Below are positions 42,614-52,559 of a stretch of DNA of 64,000 nt, piece by piece; position 1 is the stretch's first letter; the number at the start of each line of letters is the position of its first letter. The notes under the pieces are model-generated. The model was not told the origin of the DNA and made no database searches. It saw only the letters and a program-made list of their open reading frames with translations. Source of the DNA: Tetracentron sinense (taxonomy: Eukaryota; Streptophyta; Magnoliopsida; Trochodendrales; Trochodendraceae); the NCBI GenBank assembly GCA_015143295.1, contig JABCRI010001456.1, forward strand, positions 36,994 through 100,993, written 5' to 3'. A program made the translations under genes and the position numbers.

Positions 42614-42913
42614 ATGAGAAGGCCCACTTTTCACTCCATCATTTTTATCGCAAGCTTTTCTTTATTTATTACATCTCCGGTACGTTCCTCTCTCACCCAT
42701 TTGTTTTTTTACAGATAGCCTAACGACGGGAATTCAGGAGTCCCACTCCTCATTCTCTCAATTCTTTTTGTTCTCTGCGAGTGACCGATTGGAATTTATA
42801 TATTGTTTGAAATTGTAGAGGCACGCCTCGCTTTTGAAGGAGACAGGCCTATGTTAGGTGATCGAGATGGGTACTGTGATAGTACGGTGACCAATCACCC
42901 TGCATTAAGCTGA
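42614..42913 (+). CDS. candidate small secreted peptide gene (two exons, about 52 aa)
   Basis: ATG 42614 opens a 22-codon exon (42614-42679) encoding a clear signal-peptide-like sequence (MRRPTFHSIIFIASFSLFIT), followed by a strong donor CCG|GTACGT. The best acceptor is GTAGAG|GCACG (42820/42821). The second exon (42821-42913) gives 30 further codons (ARLAFEGD..., one Cys, ends PALS) and a stop. The alternative acceptor two bases earlier gives a shorter tail. A TATA-like TATATTA lies at 42546-42552, about 65 bp upstream. I recognise no peptide family. It could instead be the start of a longer gene or a non-coding transcript. Confidence 0.35.
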
Positions 42914-43717
42914 GACTTGCAACACAAGAAAACAACCCTTCTGTTGTAAGAAACCAAACATAACAAAGGCGTTGTCCTTGAAAACGACGCATTGAACAGA
43001 ACAATGGGAATACACATGCATGCCATTCATTCCAATGGAGTTCGATGTAAACTTCTCTCTTCTTCTATTTTTCTCTTTCTGATAATGCAGACATGTTTGG
43101 AGGAATTTTGTTGAATTATTTTTCGTTAAATTTTTGCATGGGATACTTCCAAAACTTTTGTCACAATTTATATATATATATATATATATATATAGCCATG
43201 GATGATCACAATTAAGTTAATATAGTGTAGGAATTTGCAGAGGTAGTGACATATCTGCGAGCAACAAAAGTGAAGAAGAACATGAGGAATATCAGTGTCT
43301 TTTTGTTTTTCCACTGTTTCTTGATCAGATAGACACAACCAGTTCCCACACTGTGCAATAATAGTTTAATGGTTTATGTATGGAACCTTCATAGGAATGG
43401 TGAGTTGGTCAGAATGTGGACCGGACGCTTGAATGAATAAGTGAAGCACTTTGCTAATTTGGATTGCATGTTCTCATCTAGATCTAATGTTAAGGCCTAT
43501 GATAAGCAAGGTGGTTCACATATTGTGATGCCAACTGATCTTCTAATGGATTTGCCTGAGTCTTAAGACCCAATTCTTTTTATATATACTTTCTATTTCT
43601 TGGTAAATCAAACCATTTCCAACACAAAAATTATATTACACATCAACAAATTCTAATCCAAATCTTACGAATTTTAGCATCCAATTCTTACAAATTTTAT
43701 TGTTTGTTTATATTTTT
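42914..43717. other. DNA downstream of the candidate peptide gene
   Basis: A (TA)n run lies at about 43170-43195. Splice-like sites (TTGTAAGAA at 42942, ATAATGCAG at about 43090) suggest it could be transcribed, but no coding frame extends through it. Confidence 0.35.
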
Positions 43718-43991
43718 GGAAAATGCTTGGCTTACCCGCAGTTGCCATTATGCAACGAAATGGCTGACTTGATCATTGGTCCACACCCCATTTTCTAACA
43801 CTCAACAACTCTGATTAATGTTCACTCACCCTAGGGTTAAGTAATCCAACCTTTGTTTTTTTAAAACAACAAACAAAAATCTTAACTTTAATTTAGTTAA
43901 GGTTAATCATGGTTAAATGAGAGGTTAAACGGAACACGGGGACACGGTGGTTACTTATGTACCGGACCCACGGGTCCGCTAATCACTGCCC
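43718..43991. mobile_element. Mutator-like MITE, TTAACTRTGGTTAAG family (274 bp)
   Basis: The left end GGAAAATGCTTGGCTTAC and the right end GCTAATCACTGCCC are imperfect inverted repeats. The flanks are a perfect 9-bp duplication, TATATTTTT (43709-43717 and 43992-44000). Internal arms include CACCCTAGGGTTAAG and GTTAATCATGGTTAAA. Confidence 0.82.
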
Positions 43992-44000
43992 TATATTTTT

Positions 44001-46950
44001 TTAGTGAGAATGAATCTAAAATTTGCTCTCAATGATTTTAATTTTGTTTCCATGCATGACACAGGGTGTTTGCTTCAATTTTAAATTGGTTTCCGTGCAT
44101 CGCACGAGGGGTGTTTGCTAGTGATAAACTATTCTAGAACCTGACTGTTTGATAGAGTAAGATAATAAAGTGTGATAAAGTGTGATGAGAATTAATTAGA
44201 TTAGGTAAATTAGATTTGATTTGAGTGAGATTTCTTTCTAGGAATATTGAATTATTCATTTAAACTTTCTTTGGATCCTTGTAAACAAGACCGTTTTAGT
44301 GTCCTAAAGCATCCAACTCATGTTCAGGAGATTGACACCATTACCTCTCGTCCACTTCTTTTCTATTAACCAAAAAAGGCGTCATTGTATCAACCAAAAG
44401 TTTCCTGATTCTTGTTTCTTCTCTTCCCTATTGTACTTTCTCCCTTCACAAAACCATTTAGAAAAAGATTGCAGAATGAATGAACCCAAATTAATTTTAA
44501 CTTAATATAACTCACATCACCGGTCCATCAATGCCTTGATGCCTTCTCTCTTATCAGGCACATATTATTTTGTCATCTGTTAATATTATGATATGATGAA
44601 TTAACTAGAGAAAGTTCCCAGATCCATGGTGTTCACTCCATTATTGCTTCTGCAACTTTTTCCTGGTTTAGTGAAGGGAGAAAGCAGAAAAAGGAAGAAA
44701 GGAGAGAAGATAGAGAGATACGAATTAGGAACCTTCTTGTTTGGTCCAATTAGTTGATCCTTGAATCACAAATTTCCTTTTGCGGTTATGAGAAAATAGG
44801 TGGACGGAAGTGACGGTGTCAATCTTCCTGAACATGGGTTGTATGCCTTTTAGGGACACATGGCACCTTTTAAGTAGGGGCACACAAGATCTGTGTGCTG
44901 GGTTGCAGACACCAAACGGTCTCCTTGTAAACTATTCACGTCTATGAATATTATTATTGTTATTATTATTATTATTTAAGGGTATCTTATAGGGCGGGGT
45001 TCATGTCAAGCATAGTCACTAAGTTAGAGTTTGTAAATTATTTGGTTAGGAAAAATTCAAAAAAAAATTGAAAAATTTTTTTGAAAAAAAAGTTGAGAAG
45101 GATAAAAAATACTAAAAATAAATAAAGTTATTAATCATGAAGAATTATAAACAGATATATTCCGTATATTAAATATTTATTTACAACCTTTTTGAAAACT
45201 CAAAAATAATTTGCGATTTTATATAAAAGTCACAAAATATTTCAGTGAATTAATCATTTAAAGCAAATGTAGTGATTTAATCTGGACAATAAATACGAAA
45301 AAAAATCAAAAGAACATCTACAACAATTTGAGAATCCTATTCTCTCTGCATCGTCAACATGTGTGCAATGTAATCTTGCTTTTTTTTAGGGGTGGTTTGT
45401 TGTAGTGTGTGGTTTTATAATTTATTTATGTTTCTATTTAAGAATTACAATCCTTTCTTTTGGGGATGAATGAATGAAAATGAGTTTCTTTCGAAAGAGA
45501 GATTTGGAAAGTGTTGGACTCTCTCGAATGAGTTCAAAAGGTGTAGATCTCCCTTTAATGAGATCTAGTTCTATCAATTTCTCATTTGATTTCACATTTT
45601 TATTTGGAAAGAGAAAGAATCACATAACAGTAACATGTGGTCTATCAAAATGATCCACCTTCATGCTTAGAATGAGGGAGGAAATAGGAATCATTCTCTG
45701 GGCTAACCAATTGTCACAATTCATTTCCACTGGTAGAATATGGTTGGATGTTGTTGGACAACCTGAAATGTGAGAGTTGAAATTCCTCAAACACGTGGGA
45801 TTTTTTTTTAATCTCTAATTAGGTGTCGAGATTACGCAAATGCTCTATACGGGGTCATTTTAATTTCAGTTAACTGCAATATAGATGCCTTACGGAGTTT
45901 TTTTTTTTAAAACCATTTAATTTTTCGTGTGTGTGTATTAAATGCCTTCTTACTTAATGACAAGCACATTTTCTCTGAACTCCATTTCCTATATATGTTG
46001 GTGTGATGCTCAAGCGATTACTGCTTGCATTCCCCATTTTCTCATATACTTGGTTTGTACATATTTGATAAGCCGGAAAATGCTAGTGTCAATTGCTTGC
46101 TCTTCTTTGTTTTTTGGTCAAGGTAACAATACACAAGGCAAAATTACAGGTAATAGAAGAGAAAGCACACACCACTCACGCCCACGCACACACAATCACA
46201 TACAACCACTAAGCCCATGAAGAATCAACCCACAGGAACCCCAAATGAAGAATCAAGCCAGAAAAGGCTAGTGTCAATTGCTTGCTCTTCTAATGGCCTA
46301 AAAAATGTGTTAATTACGTGATAACATTTTTACCAAAAATAATGGCCCAGGGGAAGATTAACCACTTTTAGAAGTAAGATTCACACCAAAAAGTTTTTCT
46401 ACGGGCAATACATAATTGATATGATGGGCTTTAATATCCTCCAAATAATTTAAAAAAATAATACATATAAACTACATTTTGACTTTTTTCTTTATTAGGA
46501 GAATTGACATGCTTAACGCTAGCACTCGCGCTTGATAAACTCGCAGATAACATATCTAGGGGCGTTTTAGCACCACTCTCTTTCTATTACACTCTCCCCC
46601 TTTTTGGGCAAGAAGACAAGGATATTGTGCCAAGTTCTTGTGGGCTCACAACAAAATCCTAGCCTTATCCTAAAAAGGGGGGAGTGCGACAGAGGACTGT
46701 AAATTACACCAAAGGCAAACTTGACGTAATACAAAATACATAAAACGTGCCTACAGGTCCTGCACTGAGTGTTCTTAGGGCAATATGAGACTGTCGAGGT
46801 TTCGATATATAAGATTTTAGGGCATCCAAAAATTTGGGCGGCCATAACATCCCAAGGCCCAACTACAAAGTTACTTTCCTTTTCTAGTAAAATAACGTAA
46901 TTCAGTAATAATATGATTCGGGTTATATTATTTGAATTAGTTAATTTGTA
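44001..46950. other. intergenic DNA, no gene recognised
   Basis: An (ATT)n run lies at about 44948-44980. Purine-rich sequence lies at about 44680-44730 and CACA-rich sequence at about 46150-46200. Open frames are short and uninformative. Confidence 0.45.
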
Positions 46951-47132
46951 GAGGAGTGCTAGCCCTACTCTTAGGATTTTCCTACTTCCAGCATGAGCTA
47001 ATTATTTGTCCATTTTTAATATTCACACCTTACAATCAATGAAAAAAAAATATGTATTTTAACTTTGAAAATTGGCAAATTATTGGCTTATGCTAAAAGT
47101 ACCAAAGCCCTGAGAGTAGGGCTAGCAATCTC
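46951..47132. mobile_element. MITE of the GAGGAATGCTAGCCC family, older copy
   Basis: The left end GAGGAGTGCTAGCCCTACTC and the right end GAGTAGGGCTAGCAATCTC are inverted. The 9-bp flanks TAATTTGTA and TAATATTTT match at six positions. Internal arms TGGCTTATGCTAAAAG and TTCCAGCATGAGCTAA pair imperfectly. Confidence 0.75.
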
Positions 47133-47433
47133 TAATATTTTTTTTTTTTATAATCAATTTGTATGGTGCACTCAAATAACTTGAATCACTTAAAAAAATG
47201 CGTTAATTGATTCATATTATTTTGTTCGAATCATTCAAAATTTAAATAACACGAGTCAAACAAAATTTCTACTGAAAAAATCGCAACGATCGAAGCAAAA
47301 TAACATGGTCCCTTAAAATGACTCGAAACAGGTTTTACGGATAAAGAAGTAAATGGAACATTAGGGCGTCCCAAAATAAATTGGACACCATAGAATCACA
47401 CATTCCCGCATCTCTAACAATCATTTTCCAAAA

Positions 47434-47603
47434 GAGGAATGCTAACCCTACTCTCAATCAAACTCTACTTTCAATCTCCACCAACCACTTGTCCATTCTT
47501 GATGAGAGATAGTGCTTTAACCGCCATAACTGATTTGACAATGGATAGGTGGTTGGTGGAGGCTGAGAGTAGAGTTTGACCGAGAGTAGGGCCAGCACAC
47601 CTC
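47434..47603. mobile_element. MITE of the GAGGAATGCTAGCCC family with perfect 9-bp TSD
   Basis: The left arm GAGGAATGCTAACCCTACTC and the right arm GAGTAGGGCCAGCACACCTC are inverted for about 65 bp, including CTCCACCAACCACTTGTCC / GGATAGGTGGTTGGTGGAG. The flanks are TTTCCAAAA at 47425-47433 and 47604-47612 (perfect). This is Mutator-like. Confidence 0.92.
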
Positions 47604-47953
47604 TTTCCAAAAACATAACATAGTAAGTGAACCTACTAAACCAGGTCAAGACTATACCTAGAACAATGACAGTCTACCAGAGAAGATGATAGGAACCTCT
47701 TATAATTTTAATTTCATTCGGACCGTAAATTTCACGAAAGGCTAAATATGGGCGCGAGATCTCAATCTCTTATCTCAAAATACTTGGGTCCAAATCTTTG
47801 TTCTGGTCTATTAAAAGCTAGACTGCTAGAGTCCTGAGAAGAGGACCCCAGGGTCCTCTTCCAAGCTGACCATAGTGTCCCCGTTTCCTTTTTCCATTTC
47901 CCTTCCCTAACAGCTATAACATCCTAAATACAGGCGGTGGATCCCCAGAAAAA

Positions 47954-48330
47954 GACTCGTGATTCTCTCCATTTGTCACGGGACTCGGGAGGGTGGGAGT
48001 CCATTACGTCACCGACACTGCCATGTGTCCTTTTTGATACTCTTAACTGTGATTAAGATTCAACTACCCTTAGGGTTCACTCATTATCTTATCCTGTTCT
48101 TAAAAAATTTATTAAAAAGAAATATAACCCGGTTAAAATTCACTAACTCTTAGGGTTAATTTTTTAAACAATATTTTTCTAAAAACCAAAAATATGTAAA
48201 TGAATCCTAGGGGTAAGTGAATCTTAACCACAATTAAAGAGTGTCAAAAAAAGACGCGTGACAACATCAGTAGCTTAACCGGACTCTTCCAAGTCCGAAT
48301 ACAAAGAATACAAATGGAGAGAATCGAGTC
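47954..48330. mobile_element. Mutator-like MITE, TTAACTRTGGTTAAG family (377 bp)
   Basis: The left end GACTCGTGATTCTCTCCATT and the right end AATGGAGAGAATCGAGTC are inverted, with a perfect 9-bp duplication CCAGAAAAA (47945-47953 and 48331-48339). Inner arms hold TTAACTGTGATTAAGATTCA and TGAATCTTAACCACAATTAA. A central TTAAAATTCACTAACTCTTA block repeats the arm motif in direct orientation. Confidence 0.92.
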
Positions 48331-48436
48331 CCAGAAAAAGGGGGAAACAAGCTCTCAGTTTGGAGGACCCAAAAAAAAAAAAAAAGTTTAGACACTTGAT
48401 TGTCATCCAACTAATAGCTTAATTGGAATATGGAGC

Positions 48437-48620
48437 TCTACTCTCGGCCAATCTCTACTTTCACTCTCCACCAACCACATGTCTATTTTATTGAAATTAA
48501 AACACTTTTCACAAAAAGTAATCTATTTTATTGAAATTAAAACATTTTCCACAAAAAATAGACAAGTGATTGATAGAGAGTGAGAGTATGAGTTGACAGA
48601 GAGTAGGGCTAACATTCCTC
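48437..48620. mobile_element. MITE of the GAGGAATGCTAGCCC family, left end eroded
   Basis: The right end GAGTAGGGCTAACATTCCTC is intact and the left begins only at TCTACTCTCGGCC. The flanks ATATGGAGC and ATATGGATA match at seven of nine. A 43-bp internal tandem duplication (CTATTTTATTGAAATTAAAA core) enlarges the centre. Confidence 0.78.
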
Positions 48621-48914
48621 ATATGGATAATGCTTATCATATGAGAGCATTCCTAGCAGATTTTACTCAACAAATAGCCAAAACTTACATTTTCCATATT
48701 TTGGATATCCACTTTTTTAAAAAACTCTCCGTAGCCTCACCAAAATAGTCAAAACTCACATTATTTTATTATTTACGTGATACCACAGTAGTACGAAGAT
48801 AAACCTTTATTTAATTATTTGTGTGGGACCAAAATAAAAGAAGGGATATAAAATTTTGCTTTGGTACAGTATTCATCAAACTTGGTGAGTACTGGACACT
48901 CACAAAACAAAAAT

Positions 48915-49243
48915 GGCTTGGGATTCTCTCGTGTTCAACTCGAGAGAATCTCTCCGGTTTGAACCACTACAGGTCGCCATGTGTCTCCTTAGACACCCCT
49001 TAACCAGGGGTAAGATTCACTCACACATCCTTGGTTTTTTTATATATATTAATATTATTTTTTTAATTAAAAAACTATTTTTAGAGTTTTTTAATATTAA
49101 AAAAGGAATTAATATTTTTTTTATAAAAAGATGGATGGGTGAACCCTACCCATGGTTAAGGGGTGTCAAAGGAGACACGTGGTGACCTCTATGGGTTCAA
49201 ACCGAGAGATTCTCTCAAGCTGAACTTGTGAGGATCTTGAGCC
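48915..49243. mobile_element. Mutator-like MITE, TTAACTRTGGTTAAG family (329 bp)
   Basis: The left end GGCTTGGGATTCTCTCGTG and the right end CTTGTGAGGATCTTGAGCC are inverted. The flanks are a perfect 9-bp duplication, AACAAAAAT (48906-48914 and 49244-49252). Arms include CTCGAGAGAATCTCTCCGGT and GTCACCATGTGTCTCC-type words shared with the other copies. Confidence 0.9.
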
Positions 49244-49340
49244 AACAAAAATTGTCATTTTATGAGGCTGCGGGGGCTTTTTTTTTTTTTGTCATTTTTA
49301 GTGATTTGTGTCACCAAAATAAACAAAAGGACTTTGTTAC

Positions 49341-49464
49341 TAGGGCTGAGACCACTGAGACCTCGTGCATGTGTGCGAGATTTCAGGTGAGGCCCATCAT
49401 CATATAATGGGTCCCACCTGAAATCTCACGCACATGCGCGAGGTCTCGAAGGTCTCGGCCCTTA
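49341..49464. mobile_element. small foldback MITE (about 124 bp)
   Basis: TAGGGCTGAGACCACTGAGA and TCTCGAAGGTCTCGGCCCTTA are inverted, and pairing continues through GCGAGATTTCAGGTG / CACCTGAAATCTCAC. Arms of nearly 55 bp leave almost no loop. The target duplication is unclear. It lies about 215 bp downstream of the extensin-like gene's stop codon. Confidence 0.75.
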
Positions 49465-49678
49465 TGCGGTCTCAAAAGCATTTCCCTAAATAAAAAGCTA
49501 TTTTGGTGATGCTAGGAATGCTCGGAGAAGTATAACAAACAGTACATATGCTTAATCTCACTACACGCAGGTATACTATAAATACGTGGATAAAAGTATC
49601 CTTTTTTGTCCACTCTCATATACAAACAAAACTCAAATTATTTGTAGCTGAACAAGTACTATATAGAGAGAAAGAAAT

Positions 49679-51058
49679 TTACTTCTTAAAAGGAGGAGAA
49701 TAAGATGGTGGTGGAAGCTGAAACGAAGGAAAGAAAGGAAGTGATGGTGGTAGTGGCTGCTCCGGCTCAATTACAACAGCGTCCGGTGCCGGCGGTGTCG
49801 AGGGAAATGGTAGCGGATTGACTGGGTTATCCAGACCTACTGGGGGTGGCAGAAAGAGACCAGGCGGCTCTGGAAGTGGCTGAATTACATCCCCACCACC
49901 GGGTACAGGCGGTGCAGTCATGAACGGTGGAACAAACGAGAATGGCTCCTGAGGAGGAAACAGTGGCATTTCTGGTATCACTGGTGGCTGTGGTAAAGGG
50001 AACGATGGCGGCGAAGAAAATATCGGGACCAGGGGTGCTGGTGTAGCTTCATCTGGTGGTTGTTCTTGGTCTGGAGGTGGTAGTAGAAGATCAGGTGGCT
50101 GTGGTAGAGGAAACGATGGAGGCGGAGAAAGTATCGGGACGAGAGGTGCCGGTGTAAATTCATCCGGTGACTCCGGCATAGGAAATGATGGTGGGGGAGA
50201 AAATATCGGGACGAGAGGTGCTGGTGTAAATTCATCCGGTGGCTCCGGCAGAGGAAATGATGGTGGGGGAGAAAATATAGGGAAGGTTGGAGTATCTGTA
50301 ATTGCATCAGGAGGTGACAACCAAGGCAATAGTGGTGGTTGAATTACAGGCGGTGGCGACGGGACCAGTGGCGGTGGCGGTGAAGGGAGAATAAGTGGCG
50401 GTGGAGAAGGGACTAGTGGCGGTGGTGACGATGGCGGCGGCGGTGAAGGTGGCGGTGGTGACAGGACTAACGGTGGCGGTGGTGATGGTACTAAAGGTGG
50501 TGGTGAAATTGGCGGTGGTGATGGTGATGGTACTAAAGGTGGCGGCGATGGTGACGGTAGCGGAGGCGAAGGGACTACGGGTGGTGGCGAGGGGGATACA
50601 ACTATAGGTGGCGGTGGCGATGGAACGAGTGGCGGTGGTGAGGGAATTAGCGGCGGTAGCGGCATTGGAGGAGGAGGGGATGGTACTAGTGGTGGAGCTA
50701 GTGGTACTGGCGGCGGAAGAGGTAGAGAAGGAGGTGGAGGGTGGTGGCGACGCGTCGGCGGGCGAGGCGAAGGAGAGGGGGTGGGGGTGGGCTGAAAAGG
50801 GTTGCTAGGAGAAGGGGAGCGAGGAAAAGGCCATTGGCCACAGCTACCAAAGAGGTATTGATACAAAGGGTCACAACTACTCGACCTTCTCGTCCTTCTT
50901 CCACTTCTAATTCTCCTACCACTAGTGCTTCTACTGCTTCTTCTCTTCTCTTCTTCTCCTCCTCTTCTTTGGTGATCAATATGAGATCTGGCCTCTGCCA
51001 CTGTTACATTAATCAAAAGCAACACCACAAAAACCACTCTCACTAAATTAGTTCTCAT
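49679..51058 (-). CDS. extensin-like proline-rich secreted protein (459 aa)
   Basis: A single open frame on the minus strand. An ATG at 51088 is in frame, but the TATA box at 51101-51114 predicts transcription starting near 51083. I therefore take ATG 51058, which directly begins a signal peptide (MRTNLVRVVFVVLLLINVTV, cleavage after about AEA23). Residues 24-61 are strikingly Arg/Ser-rich. Residues 62-79 are CDPLYQYLFGSCGQWPFP, the only Cys pair I see before the Pro-rich part. From about 80 to the end the protein is Pro-rich with SPPPP, SPPPLVPSPPP and similar repeats. A central part holds four copies of an APLVPI-[FL]-S-x-P-PSFPLP unit. The tail is PPSYSPPFKK. SPPP runs predict hydroxyproline arabinosylation and a cell-wall location. 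Tyr crosslink motifs of classical extensins are nearly absent, so it may be a non-crosslinking HRGP. GGTGGC-rich plus-strand frames are shadows. Confidence 0.88.
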   Translation of the reverse strand: MRTNLVRVVFVVLLLINVTVAEARSHIDHQRRGGEEEKRRSSRSTSGRRIRSGRRTRRSSSCDPLYQYLFGSCGQWPFPRSPSPSNPFQPTPTPSPSPRPPTRRHHPPPPSLPLPPPVPLAPPLVPSPPPPMPLPPLIPSPPPLVPSPPPPIVVSPSPPPVVPSPPLPSPSPPPLVPSPSPPPISPPPLVPSPPPPLVLSPPPPSPPPPSSPPPLVPSPPPLILPSPPPPLVPSPPPVIQPPLLPWLSPPDAITDTPTFPIFSPPPSFPLPEPPDEFTPAPLVPIFSPPPSFPMPESPDEFTPAPLVPILSPPPSFPLPQPPDLLLPPPDQEQPPDEATPAPLVPIFSSPPSFPLPQPPVIPEMPLFPPQEPFSFVPPFMTAPPVPGGGDVIQPLPEPPGLFLPPPVGLDNPVNPLPFPSTPPAPDAVVIEPEQPLPPSLPFFPSFQLPPPSYSPPFKK

Positions 51059-51100
51059 CCCTGGCTTCCTGTTTCTTATTACATGCATGAAGATAACGGA

Positions 51101-51114
51101 TATATATATATATA
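51101..51114 (-). promoter_or_regulatory. TATA box of the extensin-like gene
   Basis: TATATATATATATA on the minus strand, 43-56 bp upstream of ATG 51058. The usual 30-nt spacing places the start site after the upstream ATG at 51088, which decides the start codon choice. Confidence 0.6.
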
Positions 51115-51119
51115 GTGGA

Positions 51120-51600
51120 CGATGACTATATATCTCTTTCTATTCTTCTATATTTACTGTGCATTAAATAAGAAGTGAGATTTAGTGAGGACAGCTAGGG
51201 TTTTCGAATTTCGATAGATGTGGATTTGGATTTCTATCTGACTGCCACAGAGGTATGCCATGCCCATCCATTCCAGGCTCATAAAGCCTATGCCTTGGTT
51301 GGTTGGTAGTTTTGAGGATCGGGGTTCATGCAAGCTATTTGGGGAAGGAATGCTTGTCTTGTTTTATGTGCCATACCTTAAATGCTACAGTGGACCCTTC
51401 TTTACAATTCCCATCTTCAACATTAATTCCACCTTCAACATTAATTAATGGATCCCTATGAATTCATATCACGCGTAGAGGAGGGCATGTAAGATAAGAT
51501 CTGTCTTCGGATATGTCTCAAGGGAGTGCTAGCACCAATCAAGTTAAGCTCATTGGCGGTATAAATAGATATTGGTCGACTCCTCCTCCTACACTTTATG
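51120..51600. other. upstream region of the extensin-like gene
   Basis: No further gene. A short AACATTAATT(CC)ACCTTC direct repeat lies at about 51419-51445. Confidence 0.4.
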
Positions 51601-51604
51601 GCAC

Positions 51605-51940
51605 GATTAGGAGGGGATCCGATTTGGTCTTGCTCTCTATGGGCTTTCGACATGTGGCAATAAAAAGTGGAGAAAATATCAAATAGAGCAGTCAAAAAAA
51701 GGGGAGAAAATAAAATGACTTCCCTTTTTTTATCGCCACATGTTGGATGTTGTATATAAGCAAGACGGTTTTGGTCTTCTCTTGTTTTTTGGAAGGTAAG
51801 CTGGGATTAGGCAGACCCATACCAGGGAATCCTAGGCCAGATTCGATCTTAGGTCTCCAGTACAACGCCAATGGACTTTACCAACTAAGATAGCACGGTT
51901 TTGGTCTTGCGAGAGCACAACCAAATCCGATCCCAATTAG
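51605..51940. mobile_element. MITE related to the 42157 family, carrying a SINE
   Basis: GATTAGGAGGGGATCCGATT at the left and AATCCGATCCCAATTAGG at the right are inverted. Inner arms CGACATGTGGCAATAAAAAG and TTTATCGCCACATGTTG pair and match the interior of the 57202 and 42157 elements. The SINE at 51779-51894 splits the right half. No clear TSD. Confidence 0.6.
51779..51894 (-). mobile_element. tRNA-derived SINE with 14-bp TSD
   Basis: On the minus strand it starts GCTATCTTAGTTGGTAAAG (box A-like tRNA D-arm) and carries AAGATCGAATCT (box B, near GGTTCGAATCC) about 35 nt later. It ends in CCAAAAAACAAGAG. The flanks are a perfect duplication ACGGTTTTGGTCTT (51765-51778 and 51895-51908). Pol III boxes, an A-rich tail and a long TSD identify a SINE. 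Confidence 0.9.
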
Positions 51941-52027
51941 GAGAGTTCGGATGGGCAATGGCCCGATTGTGTCTGAAAAACACGTGGGGTCCATCCTTTG
52001 TTGTTGTGGGGTCTATTTTTATGGATA

Positions 52028-52130
52028 CAACCAGCGAGCTTTGTTGTCCATCCGAACTCTGATTAGGAGTAATGATCAACCCAGCGAGTTCTGTTGCTCA
52101 TCCGAAATCCGATTAGGATTGATCCTACAC
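52028..52130. repeat. tandem duplication, unit about 53 bp
   Basis: CCAGCGAGCTTTGTTGTCC... and CCAGCGAGTTCTGTTGCTC... both continue into ATCCGAA-x-TC(T/C)GATTAGGA. The first unit is also inverted relative to AGAGTTCGGATGGGCAATGG at about 51943. Confidence 0.75.
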
Positions 52131-52429
52131 ATAAAAATCTTTCTTCAACCATTTTAAACTCCCTATTTACTCTCCCTTTAAGGGAGGACACTCCTTAGAA
52201 AAAGATCAAAATTAATATTATATTATAATAGATAAACATACTATCATATATTAGCAGATTTTGCTTCTCATACCATCTAGTCTCGAGAACGGGACGACCA
52301 TCACGCGTGTTGGCGGTCCCAATCTCGTCTCGAGACTAGACTGTCTCAAAACCCTGACTAAAGTTGTTAGAGCAATGCTATGCCCACTTTCAAATTGTCT
52401 ACTATCTTAAGTTTTTCCTATTTTCAAAG

Positions 52430-52550
52430 GCAAATAGTTAACGTATCTGGGATATCCATTAGCAAACCTAAGGCTAGATCTCAAGGGGGCATGGACCAAT
52501 GAGGTCTAGCCTTAGGTTTCCAAATGGATATCCATGTATGCCTATTGATC
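52430..52550. mobile_element. foldback element
   Basis: GATATCCATTAGCAAACCTA(AGGCTAGA) and (TCTAGCC)TTAGGTTTCCAAATGGATATC are inverted around a short GGCATGGACCAATGAGG centre. The arm motif also appears at about 22060-22090. Confidence 0.7.
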
Positions 52551-52559
52551 AGTGCTGAT

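Noticed and set aside
50395..51046. Plus-strand open frames rich in Val/Ala/Gly/Arg opposite the extensin-like gene
   Set aside because: They are reverse-strand readings of Pro-codon repeats (CCN read as NGG) and have no independent support.
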